Assembly (NCBI RefSeq): GCF_004345825.1
Contig: NZ_SLXM01000014.1
Span: forward strand, 1-33,994
Direction of reading: 5' to 3'
Length of the DNA stretch: 33,994 nt
DNA from: Tenacibaculum skagerrakense
Lineage (GTDB): Bacteria > Bacteroidota > Bacteroidia > Flavobacteriales > Flavobacteriaceae
In this document: piece by piece, positions 25,265 through 33,994 of the stretch
Layout of the letters: each line of letters starts with the position of its first letter
How positions within the stretch are numbered: position 1 is the first letter of the stretch
Notes under the pieces: model-generated
Database searches by the model: none
What the model saw: the letters and a program-made list of their open reading frames with translations, nothing else
Told to the model about the DNA's origin: nothing
Position numbers and translations under genes: made by a program

Positions 25265-25272
25265 CAAATTTA
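25265..25272 (-). promoter_or_regulatory. TAnnTTTG promoter element for the tail-collar gene
   Basis: Minus strand reads TAAATTTG, an exact TAnnTTTG match, 52 bp before the ATG at 25212. No convincing -33 TTTG is seen at the usual distance. Confidence 0.45.
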
Positions 25273-25447
25273 CTATCAATCTTTACTTAGATAGATCTAA
25301 AAAGTATTAAGCGTGTAGTTTTTAGTCATAAGTGTGATTTAAATAGTAATATATGTTTCCTACTGTTAAATATAGAAGTTTTTTTTAACTAATTAACAGT
25401 TAGTTAGTTTTTTATTTAACAAAACCTTTAGAGAATTTAACAAGTTT

Positions 25448-26947
25448 TTAGTTCTTTTTCCAGAAGAAAGGAGAGAATAAAATCAGTACTGTAAAGAGTT
25501 CTAAACGACCTATTAACATTAAAAAAGAACAGAATAATTTTGCAGATGATGATAAATGCGCAAAATTGTCAACCGGACTAACACTTCCTATAGCTGGACC
25601 AATATTACCTAGAGAAGAAGCACAAGCTCCTAAAGCAGATTTGATATCTAATCCCATTGAAGTTAAAATTACAGCCCCAACTATAAAGATTAGCATATAT
25701 AAGATAAAGAAAGAAAGTATATTAAATACAATGTTTTGGTTTACCGCCTTTCCATCATAGCGAACAGGTATGATTGCATTTGGGTGTAATGATTTTTTAA
25801 ACTCTAAGAAGCTATTTTTTAACATTACAATATGACGTACAATTTTAACTCCACCTGAAGTAGAACCAGCAGAACCACCCACAAAAAATAAGGAAAAGAA
25901 AATTCCAGTGATAAAGAAACTCCACATGGTAAAATCGGCAGTAACAAAACCAGTAGTTGTAACAACTGAAATTACGGAGAACAAACTATGGCGAAAAGCA
26001 CTTTCTGCTTCTCCCAAAACCATTGGATGTTCTATAGAAGTTTGTAATGTAGGATCTTTAAAAAAGAGAATACAAATACTTACAAAAACGGTTATAGATA
26101 AAATTCCTAAGCTGTAGTACTTAAATTCTTCACTTTGAATCACTTTTCGAACCTTTCCTTTTAATGCGAAATATGTCAAAACAAAGTTTGTTCCTGCAAT
26201 AAACATGAAAAATATAATAATGTATTGTACTAAAGGAAAAGCATTCCAATGAGCTACACTTGCGTTTTTAGTTGAAAAACCACCTGTACTAACTGTTGCC
26301 ATAGAATGATTTATCGCATCATACCAAGTCATTCCTGCAACTTTTAGTAATAAAAACTCAGCAAGTGTTAAGCCTACATAAATTAACCATAAACGTTTAG
26401 CTGTATCCGTAATTCTAGGGTGTAATTTATCAGCAGAAGGACCTGGAGCTTCAGCCATAAATAACTGCATACCACCAATACCAAGTAAAGGTAAAATAGC
26501 TATGGTAAGTACAATAATTCCCATACCACCAATCCAGTGAGTTGCACTACGCCAAAATAAAATTCCTTTTGGCATGCTTTCAATATCTGTTAATATTGAT
26601 GATCCTGTTGTTGAATATCCAGAAATAGTCTCAAAAATAGCATCTGTTACAGAAGGAATACTTCCTGTTAAGAGATAAGGTAACATTCCTGTTATGGTTA
26701 AGGTAACCCATCCGAGAGTAACGATAAGATATCCTTCTTTTTTCTGAAGATTTTTGTTGTCTGGTTTATTAAAAAAGTAAAGTAACAAACCAACAAAAAT
26801 GGTAATAATCCCAGCATTTAAAATCCCTAATGTGGCTTTTTCTTCAAAATAAAGACTAAAAGGAATTGCCAGCCACATGAAAATACCGTTAAGAACTGCT
26901 GTAATTCCAGAAAATCGAAAAATTAATTTGAGATTGAGGTTTTCCAT
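25448..26947 (-). CDS. trkH: TrkH family potassium uptake channel subunit
   Basis: A 499-residue inner-membrane protein that forms the K+ path of the Trk/Ktr system. It has the four membrane-pore-membrane repeats of this family, with selectivity-loop glycines seen in SGYSTTGSS (109-117), STGGFST (220-226), TTTGFVT (330-336) and SLGNIGPAIG (445-454). HPRITDTAKR (176-185) and the glycine-rich FVGGSAGSTSGGVKIVRH (355-372), the family's intramembrane loop/hinge, are also typical. The length is normal. Its ATG overlaps the trkA stop (TAATG), showing translational coupling to its regulator. Ion uptake should be gated by nucleotide binding to the TrkA ring. Confidence 0.95.
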   Translation of the reverse strand: MENLNLKLIFRFSGITAVLNGIFMWLAIPFSLYFEEKATLGILNAGIITIFVGLLLYFFNKPDNKNLQKKEGYLIVTLGWVTLTITGMLPYLLTGSIPSVTDAIFETISGYSTTGSSILTDIESMPKGILFWRSATHWIGGMGIIVLTIAILPLLGIGGMQLFMAEAPGPSADKLHPRITDTAKRLWLIYVGLTLAEFLLLKVAGMTWYDAINHSMATVSTGGFSTKNASVAHWNAFPLVQYIIIFFMFIAGTNFVLTYFALKGKVRKVIQSEEFKYYSLGILSITVFVSICILFFKDPTLQTSIEHPMVLGEAESAFRHSLFSVISVVTTTGFVTADFTMWSFFITGIFFSLFFVGGSAGSTSGGVKIVRHIVMLKNSFLEFKKSLHPNAIIPVRYDGKAVNQNIVFNILSFFILYMLIFIVGAVILTSMGLDIKSALGACASSLGNIGPAIGSVSPVDNFAHLSSSAKLFCSFLMLIGRLELFTVLILFSPFFWKKN

Positions 26948-28293
26948 TAATTAAATAAATCTTCAACTGTTGATATTGCTTCCGGTAAACAGAATACAAT
27001 TACGTAATCTCCTGCTTGAATTTGCATATTACCAAATGACATTAAAGCTTTACCATCTCTAATAATTCCACCAAAAACCGCTTCTCTAGGGAAACGTAAA
27101 TCTCTAATAGGTTTTTTAGTTACTTTAGCACCTTCTTGAACTTCAAATTCAAATACTTCGGCATCAACATTATGTAAATTTGCTAGAGCTAAAATTTCAC
27201 CTTTACGGATATGTCGAAATATATTACTAGCAGCAATTAATTTTTTATTAATAAGTGTATCTATTCCGATAGTTTGAGAAATATTGATGTAATCCATATT
27301 TTCTACTAAGGCAACAGTTTTTTTAACACCTTTCGATTTCGCAACCAAACAAGACATGATGTTAGTTTCTGAATTACCTGTTACAGCAATAAAAGCATCC
27401 ATGTCTCTAATATTTTCTTCTTCTAACAATTCAAGATTCCTTCCATCTCCATGAATCACTAAGGTAGATCTTAACTCTTCCGCTAGTGTTAAGGCTCTTT
27501 CCTTTTGTTTTTCAATAAGCTTTACCTTAAAGTTTTCTTCACATAGATTTCTAGCAGTTTTCATTCCGATACTACTTCCACCTAAAATCATTACATTTCT
27601 AATGTCAATGTGTTCTTTACCACAGATAGGATATAATTTTTCTATACTATAATTTGGAACAGAAAAATAAACCTGATCGTTCATTTTATATTCTGTATCT
27701 CCTCTAGGAATTATAGTTTGAGCAATTCCTTCTCTTTTGATAGCGATGGTAATAAAATCTACCATATTGAATTTGTCTTTTGCTTCTTTAACGGTTAAAT
27801 CAACAATAGGAGATTTATATCCTAACGTTGTTCCCATTACGTTGAAAAGACCATTTTCAAAAGCTACTGTATCATTAAAAGAAGATTGGTAAAGCAATTG
27901 TTTAATTTCTTCCGCAGCAAGTTTCTCTGGCGAAATCATAAAATCTACACCAAAATCTTTGAAGTCAACTATATCGCTACTTAAGAATTCTGGATTCTTA
28001 ATTCGAGCAATTGTTTTTTTAACACCTAATGCTTTTCCTACAACAGAAATAGTAAAGTTAGTGTTTTGACTTTCGGTAACTGCTAATAATAAATCAGCCG
28101 ATTCAATTCCAATTTCTTTCAACAATTTAATTGAGGTAGCATCTCCTTTTTTTGTAATTACATCAAGATTGTTATTGATGTAATTCAATCGATCACCATC
28201 TAAATCTACGATGTATGTGTCTTGAGATTCGTACGATAGAAGTTTAGCCAAATGAAATCCAACATCTCCAGCTCCGGCTATTATAATTTTCAT
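26947..28293 (-). CDS. trkA: Trk potassium transport regulatory protein, NAD(H)/nucleotide-binding
   Basis: A 448-residue cytoplasmic protein with two tandem RCK units. The ATG at 28293 (MKIIIAGAGDVG) is chosen because the Rossmann motif GAGDVG (7-12) must be near the start and a promoter box lies 24 bp before it; a further nine upstream codons are in frame but unlikely. RCK-N1 about 1-120, RCK-C1 about 140-220, second Rossmann motif NVMILGGSSIG at about 229-239, RCK-C2 about 370-448. It binds to TrkH and gates it in response to nucleotides. The gene leads a two-gene operon with trkH, with overlapping stop and start codons. Confidence 0.95.
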   Translation of the reverse strand: MKIIIAGAGDVGFHLAKLLSYESQDTYIVDLDGDRLNYINNNLDVITKKGDATSIKLLKEIGIESADLLLAVTESQNTNFTISVVGKALGVKKTIARIKNPEFLSSDIVDFKDFGVDFMISPEKLAAEEIKQLLYQSSFNDTVAFENGLFNVMGTTLGYKSPIVDLTVKEAKDKFNMVDFITIAIKREGIAQTIIPRGDTEYKMNDQVYFSVPNYSIEKLYPICGKEHIDIRNVMILGGSSIGMKTARNLCEENFKVKLIEKQKERALTLAEELRSTLVIHGDGRNLELLEEENIRDMDAFIAVTGNSETNIMSCLVAKSKGVKKTVALVENMDYINISQTIGIDTLINKKLIAASNIFRHIRKGEILALANLHNVDAEVFEFEVQEGAKVTKKPIRDLRFPREAVFGGIIRDGKALMSFGNMQIQAGDYVIVFCLPEAISTVEDLFN

Positions 28294-28317
28294 ATTAAAA
28301 ATTAAGAATATTGAATG

Positions 28318-28325
28318 CAAAGGTA
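28318..28325 (-). promoter_or_regulatory. TAnnTTTG promoter element for trkAH
   Basis: Minus strand reads TACCTTTG, an exact TAnnTTTG match, 24 bp before the trkA ATG at 28293. A TTTTG at 28352-28356 is a possible -33 box but about 26 bp away, longer than usual. Confidence 0.5.
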
Positions 28326-28433
28326 CATTTTTAAGATGAAAAAAAATGGAACAAAATTCATTTAATGTTTTGAGTGAGCTTTAAATCAGGAAAAAATGAA
28401 GATTTAGTATATTTACCAAAAATTGCAAAAAAA

Positions 28434-28976
28434 TTGAAAAAGTTAACTATTAAATCTTGGTCTTTAGAAGATCGACCAAGAGAAAAACTCCTATTAAAAG
28501 GTAAGCAAACACTATCTAATGCAGAACTTATAGCAATTCTAATTGGTTCTGGGAATAGAGATGAAAGTGCGGTAGCTTTATCTAAGAGAATTTTAAATTC
28601 CACTAAAAACAATCTAAATCAGTTATCACAACTTTCAGTTGAAGAATTACAACGATTTAAAGGGGTAGGGGAAGCCAAAGCGATTAGTATTTTAACTGCC
28701 TTAGAACTGGGCAAGCGTCAGTTTTTTGAAAAAGTTGAGATACATCCCAAAATTTCATCATCAAAAGATGTGTTTGAAGTCATGCAGCCTCACATAGGAG
28801 ATTTGAAGCATGAAGAATTTTGGGTATTGTATTTAGACAATGCTAACAAAGTACTAAGTAAGAATCAACTTAGCAAAGGAGGTTTAACCGCTACTTTAGT
28901 TGATGTTCGGTTGGTTTATAAAAGAGCGCTAGAACTATCCGCGGTAGGAATTTTGGTATGTCATTATGCAAAGTAA
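28434..28976 (+). pseudogene. radC: radC, truncated before the JAMM motif
   Basis: RadC/UPF0758 protein, normally about 225-230 residues, made of an N-terminal helix-hairpin-helix part and a C-terminal JAB/MPN metal-binding domain. Here the N-terminal part is intact and typical (KKLTIKSWSLEDRPREKLLLKG..., FKGVGEAKAISILTALELGKR) and the JAB domain begins normally (HEEFWVLYLDNANKVL, VDVRLVYKRALEL). The frame then reads GILVCHYAK and stops, exactly where the family has ILVHNHPSG. The metal-binding HxH and the following Ser/Asp are missing, so the usual active site cannot form. No ATG is in frame at the expected start; a TTG at 28434 gives MKKLTIKSW, matching the family start, while an upstream GTG at 28374 would add 20 unusual residues. 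No missing C-terminal half is seen in the next 450 bp. Likely a decayed gene cut by a rearrangement. Confidence 0.8.
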
Positions 28977-29162
28977 AACATTATGTGTATAAAACTTCTC
29001 TATATAAGATAATCACTAAACTTTATTGAAATTTACTTCACATAATGTGCAAAATAGTTTCTAATACTTATGTAATAAAACATTTCAGATTTCTTTTTGT
29101 TTTTTTATTAACTAATATTCTTTCGTCTTTTATTTTTTCAATTAATAGAAGATAAAATTCAA

Positions 29163-29170
29163 TATATTTG
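29163..29170 (+). promoter_or_regulatory. TAnnTTTG promoter element, likely for the giant adhesin gene
   Basis: TATATTTG matches TAnnTTTG exactly. It is 252 bp before the ATG at 29423, implying a long structured leader if used. No -33 TTTG is obvious. Confidence 0.4.
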
Positions 29171-29286
29171 AGTGCCCCGAAAAAAATAAACTAAATAAAA
29201 ATACCAATTTCACCAAACACTAAACAAGAGCCCATCTTTTTATAAAGATTCAACTAATTTCATAAATGATAATCCTACAAATGGGG

Positions 29287-29314
29287 CTTAAAAAAGTTAT
29301 GTGACTTTTTTAAG
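29287..29314 (+). promoter_or_regulatory. 11-bp perfect hairpin in the leader of the adhesin gene
   Basis: CTTAAAAAAGT (29287-29297), loop TATGTG, ACTTTTTTAAG (29304-29314). A stable but AT-rich stem-loop between the likely promoter and the ATG. It could act on leader RNA as an attenuator or be a weak terminator; neither is shown. Confidence 0.45.
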
Positions 29315-29422
29315 TTATTGTGTCTTAAAAATTAACTTTTTAAATTTTAACTAAATTTAACAATTATATAGTGTAATAATATTCTTATAAATTATTAGCT
29401 AAACCAGAAAAACCATTCTTCT

Positions 29423-32400
29423 ATGATAAAAGCATTACCTAGTAAAATATTCCAAAGATTATCATTAAGAGATGTTTGCATTTCTATTTTAATATTGTTT
29501 TATACAACATTAAGTTCAGCTCAACTAGATAGTAAACATTATTTGCCACCTTTAAAGCAAACATCAGGTACTGATAATACAGCCAATCATCAAAGTAATG
29601 CAGCTATTCAACAACAATCCATTTATCTTTCAACACCTGAAACTACTGCTTTTTCTGTTAATGTGTATAGAGGAACATCTACAATTCCATGGATGGTTAT
29701 TCCTAGTTTAGTAAAAGGGGCTCCTTTTGTTATTGATAATGTAGATGATTCTGCTGGTGGATTTATAGATCAAATATTAGCAGATAGTAATAATAATATA
29801 ACTCTAGTTACTAATGGAAATACAGGTGTTGTTTTAACTAATGCAGGCTTACGTTTCGAAGCTCCTGGAGGGCAAAAGTTTTATGTTAATTATAGAGGGC
29901 GTTCTGGGGCACAGGCTGGTTCTTTAACTTGTAAAGGAGGTAAAGCTTTAGGTAAAGAGTTTAGATGGGGAGGAATTGCTAATAGACATAGTAATGCCAA
30001 TAGTAGTACTAGTTTAGGTATAATGGCAACACAGCCCAATACCATAGTAACTATTTCTGGTTTTAATCCAGATTGTGCTTTTAGAAATGGAACAGATCCT
30101 GATGGAATTACAGATGATATCATCAATATAACATTACAAGCAGGAGAAACATATGTTTTAGAAGCAGTTAGAAATCAAGGAGGAGTTAATGCTACGGTAA
30201 ATACAGCTAATGTAGATGGTTGGCTAGGAGCAACCATTACGGCAACCGAGCCTATTGCTATTGCTAGTGGAGGGCTAAATTTTGGAATTAGTGCAACTTC
30301 TCAAAGTAGAGATGTTGGTATAGACCAACCTGTTGCTACTAATGTGATTGGAAGGGAATATGTATTCATGCGAGGAGCGGGAGATGGAAATGATGGAACT
30401 GAATTTCCTGTAATTGTAGCAACACAAGACGATACACAAGTATTTGCTGGAGGAACATTAATTGGTACAATAGATAATGGAGAATATTTAGAAATTCCAG
30501 ACTCTAATTATTCAGGAACAACTGCAGGATCAAATATGTATGTAAGAACCTCGAAAGATGCTTATGCTTACCAATGTTTAGCTGGTCAAACAAATAGAAT
30601 TCAAACAGTAGGAATGAATTTTATTGCTCCAGTAAACTGTTTATTGCCAAATTCTTTAGAAGAAATTCCTCAAATCCAAGATATTGCTAGTGCCAATTCA
30701 AATATTTCAGCGTTAACTATTGTTGCTTCAGTATTAATAAACGATGCTGATGTTCAAATATTTCAGAATAATGTACAAATTACTACGCCATCTTCTACAT
30801 TGGTAAATGATGGAACAGCTTCTCCTCAATGGAAAACGTTTTATGTGCCTGGTCTATCAGGTGAAATTTCAGTTATAACACCAGGCCCGATAGCAGTTGG
30901 TACTTTTATGTCTTTAGGAAGTAATGCTGGTTTAGCAGGTTATTTTTCAGGTTTTGATACAGTACCTGTAGTAGAAGTTCAATTAACAGGAGGAGGATGT
31001 CATCCTGGATCAAGTATCGAAGAAGTTACAGGGGGGTTTGCTAATTACGCTTGGTACAAAGGTACAGATGAAATTTCAGGAACATTATTAGCAAGTGGTC
31101 CGGCGTTACAAAGTTATAACCCGACTTTAAATGGGGTTGGTGATTACTTTGTTAGAGTAACCGATTTCGGTGGTTGTGAATATAATTCGGCAGTAGTATC
31201 TTTTTATAGTTGTGATCCTGAATTACAAGTTACAAAGGTTGATAATGCGGATCCTATTGATGCAGGTAGTAATGTAACTTTTACTATTACTGCAGAAAGT
31301 TTTTCAGTAGATCCAATAACTAATGTTGTTATTGAAGATGTTCTTCCTGCGGAATTAGAATTTGTAAGTGCTAACCCCGAGCCTGGAACAACATTTTCTA
31401 GCACAGGAACATTGACTTGGATTATTGGAGGAATGAATCCAGGAGATAAATTTGAACTTGAAATAGTAGCAAGAGCTAGAGACGATGCTTCAGGAACTGT
31501 AACTAATACTATTACATATAATTATACAGAAATAGCAGGAGAGGTTAATAATTTACCAGATGATTTAAGCGAAGATGTTACTATAAATCCGTGTAATACT
31601 GCAAGTGCACCATCGAGCACTCCAACTTTATGTGTCAACACACCACTAACTAACATAACTCATTCAACAACTTTGGCCACTGGTATAGGTATACCAACGG
31701 GCTTACCATCTGGAGTTACAGCAAGTTGGAGTAGTGATACAATTACGATTAGTGGAACACCAACTAATTCTGGGATTTTTAATTACAATATACCGTTAAC
31801 AGGTGGTTGTAATACTATAAATGCAACAGGAACAATAACAGTAAATGCATTGCCCATTGCTAATCCAATCACAGGGCTTGATGAAGTTTGTGTAGGTGGT
31901 TCAATTGACTTAACAGAAGGAACTACTGGAAGTACTATAATTTGGAATTCGTCTAATACTGGTGTAGCTACAATTGATACTAATGGTTTGGTTACTGGTG
32001 TATCCGCTGGAAGTACTGATATAACTTATACTGTAACTGATACAAATGGATGTACTTCTTTAGCATCAGCTACTTTTACAATTACAGTTAACCCATTACC
32101 ATCACTTATTTCACTTTCATCAAATACTCCTATTTGTGAGGGAAATAATGCTGAATTCACAATCTCTGGTTCTGCAAATGCGGTATTAACTTATAACATT
32201 AATGGAAATAGTAATCAAACTGTGACGTTAGATGGATCTGGAGAAGCAACAATAATAAGTACTTCTGCTACAAGCGATGTTACTATAAATTTAGTATCAT
32301 TAGAAGCTTCTTTAACAAGTTGTTCTATTACTCTAACGAATTCAGAAACTGTTACAATAAATCCTAATCCAACTCTAGCAAGTGTAAATGATATTATTGT

Positions 32401-33994
32401 TTGTGATGATATGTCTGGAACACAAAGTTTGGACGCTAATAGTGGAATTACATTGAATCCTAACACTAGTGTTGTTTGGTATGACGCTCCTTCTGGAGGA
32501 AATATTGTAGCCTCACCTGTAGTAAATACAGCAACTCCTAGTACTGATCCTCCAACGTCTTTTTATGCTGAAATATCTGATACGAGTTCGTCTTGTGTTA
32601 ACCCTGTGAGAGAAGAAGTTAAACTCCAAATTGTTTCACCTCCTTTTCCGAATTTGTCGGAAACAGTGTGTTCAGATGAAATGCTTAATATAGGTTTATC
32701 TTTTGCTACAACTTATACTGTTGCTTCCTCTGATCCAACAAACGTACCAGCAGCAGCTAATAGAACTACAGCTACTACAGCCAATATTACAGATACCTAT
32801 ACCAATACTACAGGAAGTCCGGTTACGATTACATATACAGTAACTATTCAGGATGGTTCTCCGTGTGACGGTAACATTTTTGATGTTGTTGTTACGGTTA
32901 ACCCAGAGCCATCAAATACAACAGCTCCAACAGAAACCATTTGCAGCAGCTCAACATTAGGTCACGATTTAAATTCGGATGTAAATGTTTCCGGGTCAAG
33001 TTTTATGTGGTCAGCAACTGATAATTCTAATGTAACAGGTGAAACAGTATCAGGTGGAACAAATTCTATTATTAGTGATACTTTAATTAATAATTCAGGA
33101 ACGAATCAAATCGTAACATATACTATAATTCCAACAAATGGAAATGGTTGTCAAGGTGATTCTTTTACATATACGGTTACAATAAAACCAGAAATTTCAG
33201 TAACAGCACAACCTTTAGCAACGCAAACTATTTGTGTAGGAGCAGTTCCAACAGATCTTTCCGTTACAGTTACTGGGGGAATAGATGGGTTAGATTATCA
33301 ATGGCAGAGTTCTACAACCAGTGGTTCAGGATTTACCGACATTTCAGGAGCAACTTCTGCTACATACACACCCGTTACTACAAGTTCAGGAACAACATAT
33401 TATCAAGTTATAATTAGTGATTCTAGTGGTGTTTGCTCAGATCTTACTTCTACTGAATCTGTAGTTATTATCAATGAAGATCCAGCTATTACATCACAAC
33501 CATTATCAACTCAAACGATTTGTGTTGGAGCAGTACCTACAGATTTATCGGTAACAGCAACAGGTGGAGTAGCAGGCTTAACTTATCAATGGCAGAGTTC
33601 TGCAATCAGTAGTTCAGGCTTTACCGACATTTCAGGAGCAACTTCTGCTACATATACACCAGTAACAACAAGTTCAGGAACAACATATTACCAAGTTGTA
33701 ATTAGTGATACAGGCTCAGGGTGTAATGATGTTACTTCTACTGAATCTGTAGTTATTATCAATGAAGATCCAGCTATTACATCACAACCATTATCAACTC
33801 AAACGATTTGTGTTGGAGCAGTACCTACAGATTTATCGGTAACAGCAACAGGTGGAGTAGCAGGCTTAACTTATCAATGGCAAAGCTCAAGCACAAGTGG
33901 TTCAGGCTTTACCGACATTTCAGGAGCAACTTCTGCTACATATACACCAGTAACAACAAGTTCAGGAACAACATATTACCAAGTTGTAATTAGT
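29423..33994 (+). CDS. giant surface adhesin: IgGFc-binding-like, DUF11 and Ig-like repeats (3' end outside window)
   Basis: An open frame of 1524 codons from the ATG at 29423 that runs to the window edge without a stop, so the protein is longer. A long N-terminus with a hydrophobic core (CISILILFYTTLSSAQ) is a signal peptide. Residues about 60-510 resemble the IgGFc_binding N-terminal domain common in Bacteroidota adhesins (FSVNVYRGTSTIPWMV, GREYVFMRGAGDGNDGTEFPVIVATQDDT). Then come an Ig-like segment with Cys (GGGCHPGSSIEE), a DUF11 repeat (about 593-720, LQVTKVDNADPIDAGSNVTFTI), several Ig-like/BIG2-like domains (VCVGGSIDLTEGTTGSTIIWNSSN) and near-identical 96-residue repeats at the end. 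A T9SS sorting domain is expected at the missing C-terminus. Probable role: adhesion or gliding-related surface structure. Confidence 0.88.
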   Translation, partial: MIKALPSKIFQRLSLRDVCISILILFYTTLSSAQLDSKHYLPPLKQTSGTDNTANHQSNAAIQQQSIYLSTPETTAFSVNVYRGTSTIPWMVIPSLVKGAPFVIDNVDDSAGGFIDQILADSNNNITLVTNGNTGVVLTNAGLRFEAPGGQKFYVNYRGRSGAQAGSLTCKGGKALGKEFRWGGIANRHSNANSSTSLGIMATQPNTIVTISGFNPDCAFRNGTDPDGITDDIINITLQAGETYVLEAVRNQGGVNATVNTANVDGWLGATITATEPIAIASGGLNFGISATSQSRDVGIDQPVATNVIGREYVFMRGAGDGNDGTEFPVIVATQDDTQVFAGGTLIGTIDNGEYLEIPDSNYSGTTAGSNMYVRTSKDAYAYQCLAGQTNRIQTVGMNFIAPVNCLLPNSLEEIPQIQDIASANSNISALTIVASVLINDADVQIFQNNVQITTPSSTLVNDGTASPQWKTFYVPGLSGEISVITPGPIAVGTFMSLGSNAGLAGYFSGFDTVPVVEVQLTGGGCHPGSSIEEVTGGFANYAWYKGTDEISGTLLASGPALQSYNPTLNGVGDYFVRVTDFGGCEYNSAVVSFYSCDPELQVTKVDNADPIDAGSNVTFTITAESFSVDPITNVVIEDVLPAELEFVSANPEPGTTFSSTGTLTWIIGGMNPGDKFELEIVARARDDASGTVTNTITYNYTEIAGEVNNLPDDLSEDVTINPCNTASAPSSTPTLCVNTPLTNITHSTTLATGIGIPTGLPSGVTASWSSDTITISGTPTNSGIFNYNIPLTGGCNTINATGTITVNALPIANPITGLDEVCVGGSIDLTEGTTGSTIIWNSSNTGVATIDTNGLVTGVSAGSTDITYTVTDTNGCTSLASATFTITVNPLPSLISLSSNTPICEGNNAEFTISGSANAVLTYNINGNSNQTVTLDGSGEATIISTSATSDVTINLVSLEASLTSCSITLTNSETVTINPNPTLASVNDIIVCDDMSGTQSLDANSGITLNPNTSVVWYDAPSGGNIVASPVVNTATPSTDPPTSFYAEISDTSSSCVNPVREEVKLQIVSPPFPNLSETVCSDEMLNIGLSFATTYTVASSDPTNVPAAANRTTATTANITDTYTNTTGSPVTITYTVTIQDGSPCDGNIFDVVVTVNPEPSNTTAPTETICSSSTLGHDLNSDVNVSGSSFMWSATDNSNVTGETVSGGTNSIISDTLINNSGTNQIVTYTIIPTNGNGCQGDSFTYTVTIKPEISVTAQPLATQTICVGAVPTDLSVTVTGGIDGLDYQWQSSTTSGSGFTDISGATSATYTPVTTSSGTTYYQVIISDSSGVCSDLTSTESVVIINEDPAITSQPLSTQTICVGAVPTDLSVTATGGVAGLTYQWQSSAISSSGFTDISGATSATYTPVTTSSGTTYYQVVISDTGSGCNDVTSTESVVIINEDPAITSQPLSTQTICVGAVPTDLSVTATGGVAGLTYQWQSSSTSGSGFTDISGATSATYTPVTTSSGTTYYQVVIS
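33191..33994 (+). repeat. tandem 288-bp coding repeats in the adhesin gene
   Basis: Period 288 bp (96 codons): units at 33191-33478, 33479-33766 and 33767 to the window end (incomplete). Units 2 and 3 are identical over their first 110 or so bases and again over a long stretch from TTCAGGCTTTACCGAC onward, with a short variable patch between (SSAISSSG versus SSSTSSG-type). Unit 1 is more diverged. The array clearly continues past the window. Confidence 0.88.

Larger units (their letters stand above)
28977..29422. other. 446-bp AT-rich non-coding stretch between truncated radC and the giant adhesin gene
   Basis: No credible gene is seen. It holds an inverted repeat ACATTATGTG (28978-28987)/CACATAATGT (29039-29048) right after the radC break, a consensus promoter box at 29163-29170, a small ATCTTT/AAAGAT hairpin (29234-29249) and an 11-bp hairpin at 29287-29314. 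The inverted repeat at the break may be the scar of a lost mobile element, but it lacks a recognisable transposase and is AT-rich enough to occur by chance. Confidence 0.6.

Noticed and set aside
25387..25413. Terminator downstream of trkH
   Set aside because: AACTAA/TTAGTT is short and AT-only, and its T-run is on the plus strand, the wrong side for trkH.
33232..33993. Short repeated frames of about 61 codons in a second frame
   Set aside because: They are out-of-frame readings of the 288-bp adhesin repeats and recur only because the DNA repeats; the long frame from 29423 explains the coding signal.

Overview
The window looks like chromosomal DNA of a marine-type member of the Flavobacteriaceae (Bacteroidota). 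The evidence is AT-rich DNA, TAnnTTTG-type promoter elements in place of sigma70 -10 boxes, several secreted proteins ending in type IX secretion (T9SS) C-terminal sorting domains, and family-level resemblance of the housekeeping genes. I cannot name a genus from sequence alone.

Layout. (1) 1-4.8 kb: the 5' end of an exported protein, a tyrosine recombinase, a T9SS-exported purple-acid-phosphatase-like phosphoesterase, and an unknown multipass membrane protein. (2) 4.8-13.7 kb, all minus strand: a 2035-residue alpha-2-macroglobulin with an intact CAEQ thioester motif, then, 10 bp downstream, a lipoprotein with a His/Cys pattern resembling caspase-fold (clan CD) peptidases, then an AraC-type regulator, then a tandem SnoaL-like lipoprotein with its own promoter. 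(3) 13.9-15.3 kb: mpl, a cell-wall recycling ligase. (4) 15.3-25.2 kb, minus strand, the most unusual region: two paralogous cassettes, each made of a large T9SS surface protein, a 55-aa peptide gene and a CCTCAAG/CTTGAGG terminator. Two co-translated genes follow: a PqqD-like domain fused to an HprK-like P-loop kinase, and an NTP_transf_5-type nucleotidyltransferase. A secreted phage-tail-collar-domain protein lies upstream. (5) 25.4-28.3 kb: trkA-trkH potassium uptake operon. (6) 28.4-29.0 kb: a radC that stops exactly where its JAMM metal-binding motif should begin. (7) 29.4 kb to the end: a giant IgGFc-binding-like/DUF11/Ig-like repeat adhesin, still open at the window edge.

How the parts may work together. 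The two 55-aa peptides differ by one conservative residue over their last 48 positions, although 10 codons carry silent changes, so the protein product is under selection. They have a Tat-like or Sec-like N-terminal region ending in an A-Q-A site and a constant 10-residue tail, ASPEAPGDGF. Their placement next to a leader-binding-type domain (PqqD-like), a kinase and a nucleotidyltransferase suggests an undescribed peptide maturation/export or surface-protein-linked system. This is inference: nothing here proves modification. The adjacent alpha-2-macroglobulin/caspase-like pair is a second unusual envelope module. Most other genes are ordinary.
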